Shown here: positions 6,574-8,816 of the stretch, one piece after another
Layout: each line of letters starts with the position of its first letter
Position numbering within the stretch: position 1 is the first letter of the stretch
Assembly: GCA_946886845.1 (NCBI GenBank)
Contig: CAMPJH010000061.1
Coordinates: 1-8,816, forward strand
DNA length: 8,816 nucleotides
Reading direction: 5' to 3'
Source of the DNA: an uncultured Sphingomonas sp.
GTDB taxonomy: Bacteria > Pseudomonadota > Alphaproteobacteria > Sphingomonadales > Sphingomonadaceae
The notes under the pieces: model-generated
Databases searched by the model: none
The model's input: the letters and a program-made list of their open reading frames with translations, nothing else
Told to the model about the DNA's origin: nothing
Translations under genes and position numbers: made by a program

Positions 6574-7275
6574 CTACCCCCCAAAGTCGCTGACCCCGTA
6601 TTCTTGGACCCGCGGGCCGTCGCCGCCCACGATCTCGCCTTTCGGAATCGTGTCGGCATAGCGGGCGGCCAGGTCGGGCAGAGTTCCGGTGACGCACTCC
6701 TCGTGCAGCTTGGTGAGCTCGCGGGCCACGGCAGCGTCGCGCCGGCCAAGCTGGGTCGCCAGCGCCAGTAGTGCGTCGCCGAGCCGCGACCCGCTCTCGT
6801 AGAAAACCAGCGTTGCCCGCACGTCCGCGATCTCGGCTATCGCGTCGGCACGCGCCTTGGCCTTGGCGGGCAGGAAGCCGAGAAAAAGGAAGCGGTCGGT
6901 CGGCAAACCGGCCAAAGTGAGGGCGGCGATCGCGGCGCAGGGACCGGGAACGGTGTGAATCTGGTGCCCGGCCTCGCGCGCCGCGCGGACCAGTTTGTAG
7001 CCGGGGTCGGAGATCAGCGGCGTGCCGGCATCGCTGACCAAGGCAATCGCTTCATTGCCGAGGCGCTCGACATATTGGGCGCGGTCGGCATCGGTCGAAT
7101 GATCGTCGTAGCGCCGCATCGGCACCCTCGCGCCGGCATGGGCGAGCAGCCGGGCGGTGACGCGTGTGTCCTCGACCAGGACCAGGGCCGCGTTGCGAAG
7201 CGTTTCGGCGGCGCGTGGCGACAAGTCGCCAAGGTTCCCGATCGGCGTGGCGACGACGTAAAGTCCGGGCTCCAT
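6574..7275 (-). CDS. rsmI: 16S rRNA 2'-O-ribose C1402 methyltransferase RsmI, cut by in-frame TAG
   Basis: RsmI methylates the ribose of 16S rRNA C1402 (with RsmH doing the base) using S-adenosylmethionine, tuning the decoding centre. The tetrapyrrole-methylase-type domain is intact: YVVATPIGNLGDLSPRA at 6-22, VEDTRVTARLL at 34-44, SDAGTPLISDPGYKLV at 81-96, VPGPCAAIAAL at 109-119, FLGFLP at 131-136, VFYESGSRL at 157-165, RELTKLHEE at 185-193 and PKGEIV at 211-216. After GEIV the sequence loses family likeness (the usual VLVGPP-type stretch is absent) and TAG stops it at codon 234. The native C-terminal helix-turn-helix follows in the same frame. The ATG at 7273-7275 fits the family start. 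It is probably the first gene of the rsmI-yraN-gshB-dedA unit. The truncated product keeps the catalytic domain but may bind the ribosome poorly. Confidence 0.9.
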   Translation of the reverse strand: MEPGLYVVATPIGNLGDLSPRAAETLRNAALVLVEDTRVTARLLAHAGARVPMRRYDDHSTDADRAQYVERLGNEAIALVSDAGTPLISDPGYKLVRAAREAGHQIHTVPGPCAAIAALTLAGLPTDRFLFLGFLPAKAKARADAIAEIADVRATLVFYESGSRLGDALLALATQLGRRDAAVARELTKLHEECVTGTLPDLAARYADTIPKGEIVGGDGPRVQEYGVSDFGG

Positions 7276-7392
7276 CGACCGATCATCAGCGATCGCGCCG
7301 CAGCCCGCAAGCGGCCCGAAAAATCGCCTGCTTCCAATGTGCTGCGAAAAGAGTCATTGTGCGGAACGATCAGTTTCCGGGGGAGGAGCCTG
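7276..7392. promoter_or_regulatory. divergent intergenic region between rsmI and the small exported protein gene
   Basis: These 117 nt separate two genes pointing apart, so promoters for both are expected here. I found no convincing -35/-10 pair on either strand. A GGAAC at 7363-7367 resembles the -35 half of general-stress EcfG promoters, but no matching -10 half follows at 16-18 nt. CGGAA (7362-7366) and TTCCG (7375-7379) can pair with an 8-nt loop just before the ribosome binding site, and an A-rich patch lies at 7319-7324. Confidence 0.4.
7379..7388 (+). promoter_or_regulatory. strong ribosome binding site of the small exported protein gene
   Basis: GGGGGAGGAG ends 4 nt before the ATG at 7393 (the AGGAG core lies at 7384-7388). 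It fixes this internal ATG as the real start, although the frame is open far upstream to 6955, inside antisense rsmI. The same 12-mer CCGGGGGAGGAG precedes the microprotein at 3398. Confidence 0.7.
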
Positions 7393-7704
7393 ATGATAGC
7401 CTTGGTGATCGCGGCTGCGATGATGGTGCAGGTCGGCTCGGCCGACCGCACGGCCTACCGGACCTGCCTGAGCGATGCGGTGACAAGCGCCAAGGGCGCG
7501 AACGTCGCGGTCGACGGCTTCAAGGATTATGCTCGCAAAACCTGTGCGGCGGTCGAAGACGGTTTCAAGTCGAAGCTGGTGTCGTTCAACGTCAAAAACG
7601 GCATGTCGAAGAAGACCGCCGCCGAGGACGCGGAAGTGCAGCTCGACGATTATCTCTACACGGCCGAGGAAAAGTACCGCTATTCGTTCGATCAGCCGAA
7701 CTAG
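7393..7704 (+). CDS. small exported two-cysteine protein of unknown function
   Basis: 103-residue protein. Residues 1-17 (MIALVIAAAMMVQVGSA) form a short signal peptide with a plausible signal peptidase I site after GSA17, so a periplasmic location is likely. The mature part of about 86 residues has exactly two cysteines, Cys25 and Cys51, each in a polar helical context (YRTCLSDAV and ARKTCAAVEDGFKSK). They could form one disulfide that staples two helices. The rest is charged and helical and ends YRYSFDQPN. I do not recognise a named family; it has the look of a short conserved sphingomonad protein, but I cannot verify that. It stands alone on the plus strand between hemW and rsmI. Its TAG is 3 nt from the hemW stop, so the two mRNAs must run into one another. 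The strong ribosome binding site suggests abundant expression. Confidence 0.8.
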   Translation: MIALVIAAAMMVQVGSADRTAYRTCLSDAVTSAKGANVAVDGFKDYARKTCAAVEDGFKSKLVSFNVKNGMSKKTAAEDAEVQLDDYLYTAEEKYRYSFDQPN

Positions 7705-7707
7705 AGG

Positions 7708-8814
7708 TCAGGCCGCGACTTCGGCTAGGATCCGGTCGAGCACCAGCCGCCCCGCGGGCGTGACGGCGATCTTCCCATCCGATCGGTCGAGATGGCCGCT
7801 TTCGACCAGCCGATCGACGCACCCCCAGTCGACGACGGGAACACCGAACCGCTTCTGAAGCGCGGCAGCGTCGATCCCGTCGCTGAGTCGCAAGCCCATC
7901 ACCAGCGCCTCGTCGGCCGCTTCGCTCGGCGCTAGCGTGGCTTCCTCGACGATCGCGTGGCCGTTGCGATCGAGGGCCGACAGGAAATTCTCCGGCTTGC
8001 GGTGCCGCACCGTGCGCGCGCCGAGGCGGCGGCCATGCGCGCCCGGGCCGACGCCGGCATAATCGCCGTAACGCCAGTAAGTGAGGTTGTGGCGGCTCTC
8101 GGCGCCCACAGCGGCGTGGTTGCTGATTTCATAGGCCGGAAGCCCCGCCGCGGACGTCACGGCGTCGGTCAGCTCGTAAAGCATTGCGGCGGCCTCGGCG
8201 TCGAGCAGCTCGAGCGTTCCCGCCGCGGCCATCGCCGCGAAGCGCGTCCCCGGCTCGATGGTTAGCTGGTAAAGCGACAGATGGGTCGTGCCGAGCGACA
8301 GAGCCCGCTCAAGCGCGGCCGACCAGCGCGCTTCATTGTCGCCCGGCAGCGCGTAGATCAGGTCGAAGCTGACTCTCGGAAAGCGTTTTTGGGCGATATC
8401 CAGCGCCGCCAGCCCTTCATTTGCCGAATGGGCGCGGCCGAGGAAGCGCAGCGCCGCGTCGTCGAAGCTCTGGAGTCCGAGAGAAAGGCGATTGACCCCG
8501 GCGTCGGCGAGATCGGCGAAACGCGCCGCCTCGACGCTATTGGGATTGGCCTCGAGCGTGATCTCGATGTCGTCCGCGGCCGGCCAATATTGGCGTGCAG
8601 CTTCGATCAAGGCGGCGACCGTCGCCGGCTCCATTAGCGACGGCGTGCCGCCGCCGAAGAAGATCGAGGTTAGCCGGCGGCCGGGCAGCAACCGCGCTTC
8701 GTGCGCGAGGTCGGCGAGCAAAGCGGCGCGCCACTTGTCCTGGTCGACCTCGGCGCGGACGTGGCTGTTGAAGTCGCAATAGGGGCATTTGGAGACGCAG
8801 AACGGCCAGTGGAC
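7708..8814 (-). CDS. hemW: radical SAM family heme chaperone HemW (5' end outside window)
   Basis: HemW (formerly YggW, often misnamed an oxygen-independent coproporphyrinogen III oxidase) is a cytosolic radical-SAM protein that binds heme and passes it to acceptor proteins. Visible are 368 residues, so only about 10-15 N-terminal residues are missing. The first visible residues read VHWPFCVSKCPYCDFNSH, containing the CxxxCxxC cluster motif (cysteine codons at 8797-8799, 8785-8787 and 8776-8778). The cluster is followed by Asp-Phe, lacking the fourth Cys of true HemN. FFGGGTPS lies at visible residues 52-59, and HNLTYWRYGDYAGVGPGAHG is the HemW-type later motif. A start at the ATG at 8721 would remove the iron-sulfur cluster site and is wrong. 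The C-terminal winged-helix-like part ends at 7711. In related genomes rdgB often lies upstream, which would be beyond the window. Confidence 0.95.
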   Translation of the reverse strand, partial: VHWPFCVSKCPYCDFNSHVRAEVDQDKWRAALLADLAHEARLLPGRRLTSIFFGGGTPSLMEPATVAALIEAARQYWPAADDIEITLEANPNSVEAARFADLADAGVNRLSLGLQSFDDAALRFLGRAHSANEGLAALDIAQKRFPRVSFDLIYALPGDNEARWSAALERALSLGTTHLSLYQLTIEPGTRFAAMAAAGTLELLDAEAAAMLYELTDAVTSAAGLPAYEISNHAAVGAESRHNLTYWRYGDYAGVGPGAHGRRLGARTVRHRKPENFLSALDRNGHAIVEEATLAPSEAADEALVMGLRLSDGIDAAALQKRFGVPVVDWGCVDRLVESGHLDRSDGKIAVTPAGRLVLDRILAEVAA

Positions 8815-8816
8815 GT

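Noticed and set aside
6455..6697. N-terminal extension of YraN to 6697
   Set aside because: The extension is out of frame with, and covers, the RsmI C-terminal coding region and is Arg-rich; the ATG at 6454 gives the normal YraN length.
7363..7367. GGAAC as an EcfG general-stress promoter -35 element
   Set aside because: No matching -10 half is found at the expected 16-18 nt spacing, where the ribosome binding site lies instead.
6955..7392. Extension of the small exported protein upstream to 6955
   Set aside because: It would be antisense to rsmI and bury the signal peptide; the strong ribosome binding site and signal sequence place the start at 7393.

Overview
The window is high-GC bacterial chromosome with dense, largely housekeeping gene content. 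Protein sequences and gene neighbourhood (hemW, rsmI, yraN and gshB close together; a SulP carrier with an alphaproteobacterial look; short strong GGAG-type ribosome binding sites; frequent ATGA start/stop overlaps) suggest an alphaproteobacterium, most likely a sphingomonad. That placement is inference from sequence style and remembered family members, not from a search.

Plus strand, 1-4413: the 3' end of a 3-oxoacid CoA-transferase subunit B gene is joined by a 4-nt ATGA overlap to a small lipoprotein gene, which is joined the same way to an exported metallo-beta-lactamase-fold hydrolase of the acyl-homoserine-lactonase type. After 20 nt comes a SulP/SLC26-type anion transporter with a STAS domain, then an unusually short membrane-protein ORF (29 residues, 3398-3487) with a very strong ribosome binding site, then a XerC-type tyrosine recombinase. 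The close spacing is compatible with one long transcript.

Minus strand, 8816-4525: hemW (5' end outside the window), then rsmI, yraN, gshB and a dedA-family gene. rsmI/yraN and gshB/dedA are coupled by ATGA overlaps. The rsmI frame carries an in-frame TAG at 6574-6576. Beyond it, in the same frame, lies an intact RsmI C-terminal helix-turn-helix that ends exactly at the yraN start, so the gene looks like a recent nonsense allele, a sequence error, or a readthrough case. Between hemW and rsmI sits a lone plus-strand gene for a small exported two-cysteine protein (7393-7704), whose stop codon is 3 nt from the hemW stop.

Non-coding DNA is scarce. The 111-nt gap between the convergent xerC and dedA genes holds a 10-bp repeated palindrome and a weak terminator-like hairpin. 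The 117-nt divergent gap 7276-7392 must hold the promoters of rsmI and the small exported protein. There are no rRNA, tRNA, insertion sequence or CRISPR signals. I see no convincing multi-gene novel system. The items most worth checking are the rsmI amber codon, the 29-residue microprotein and the lactonase/lipoprotein pair.
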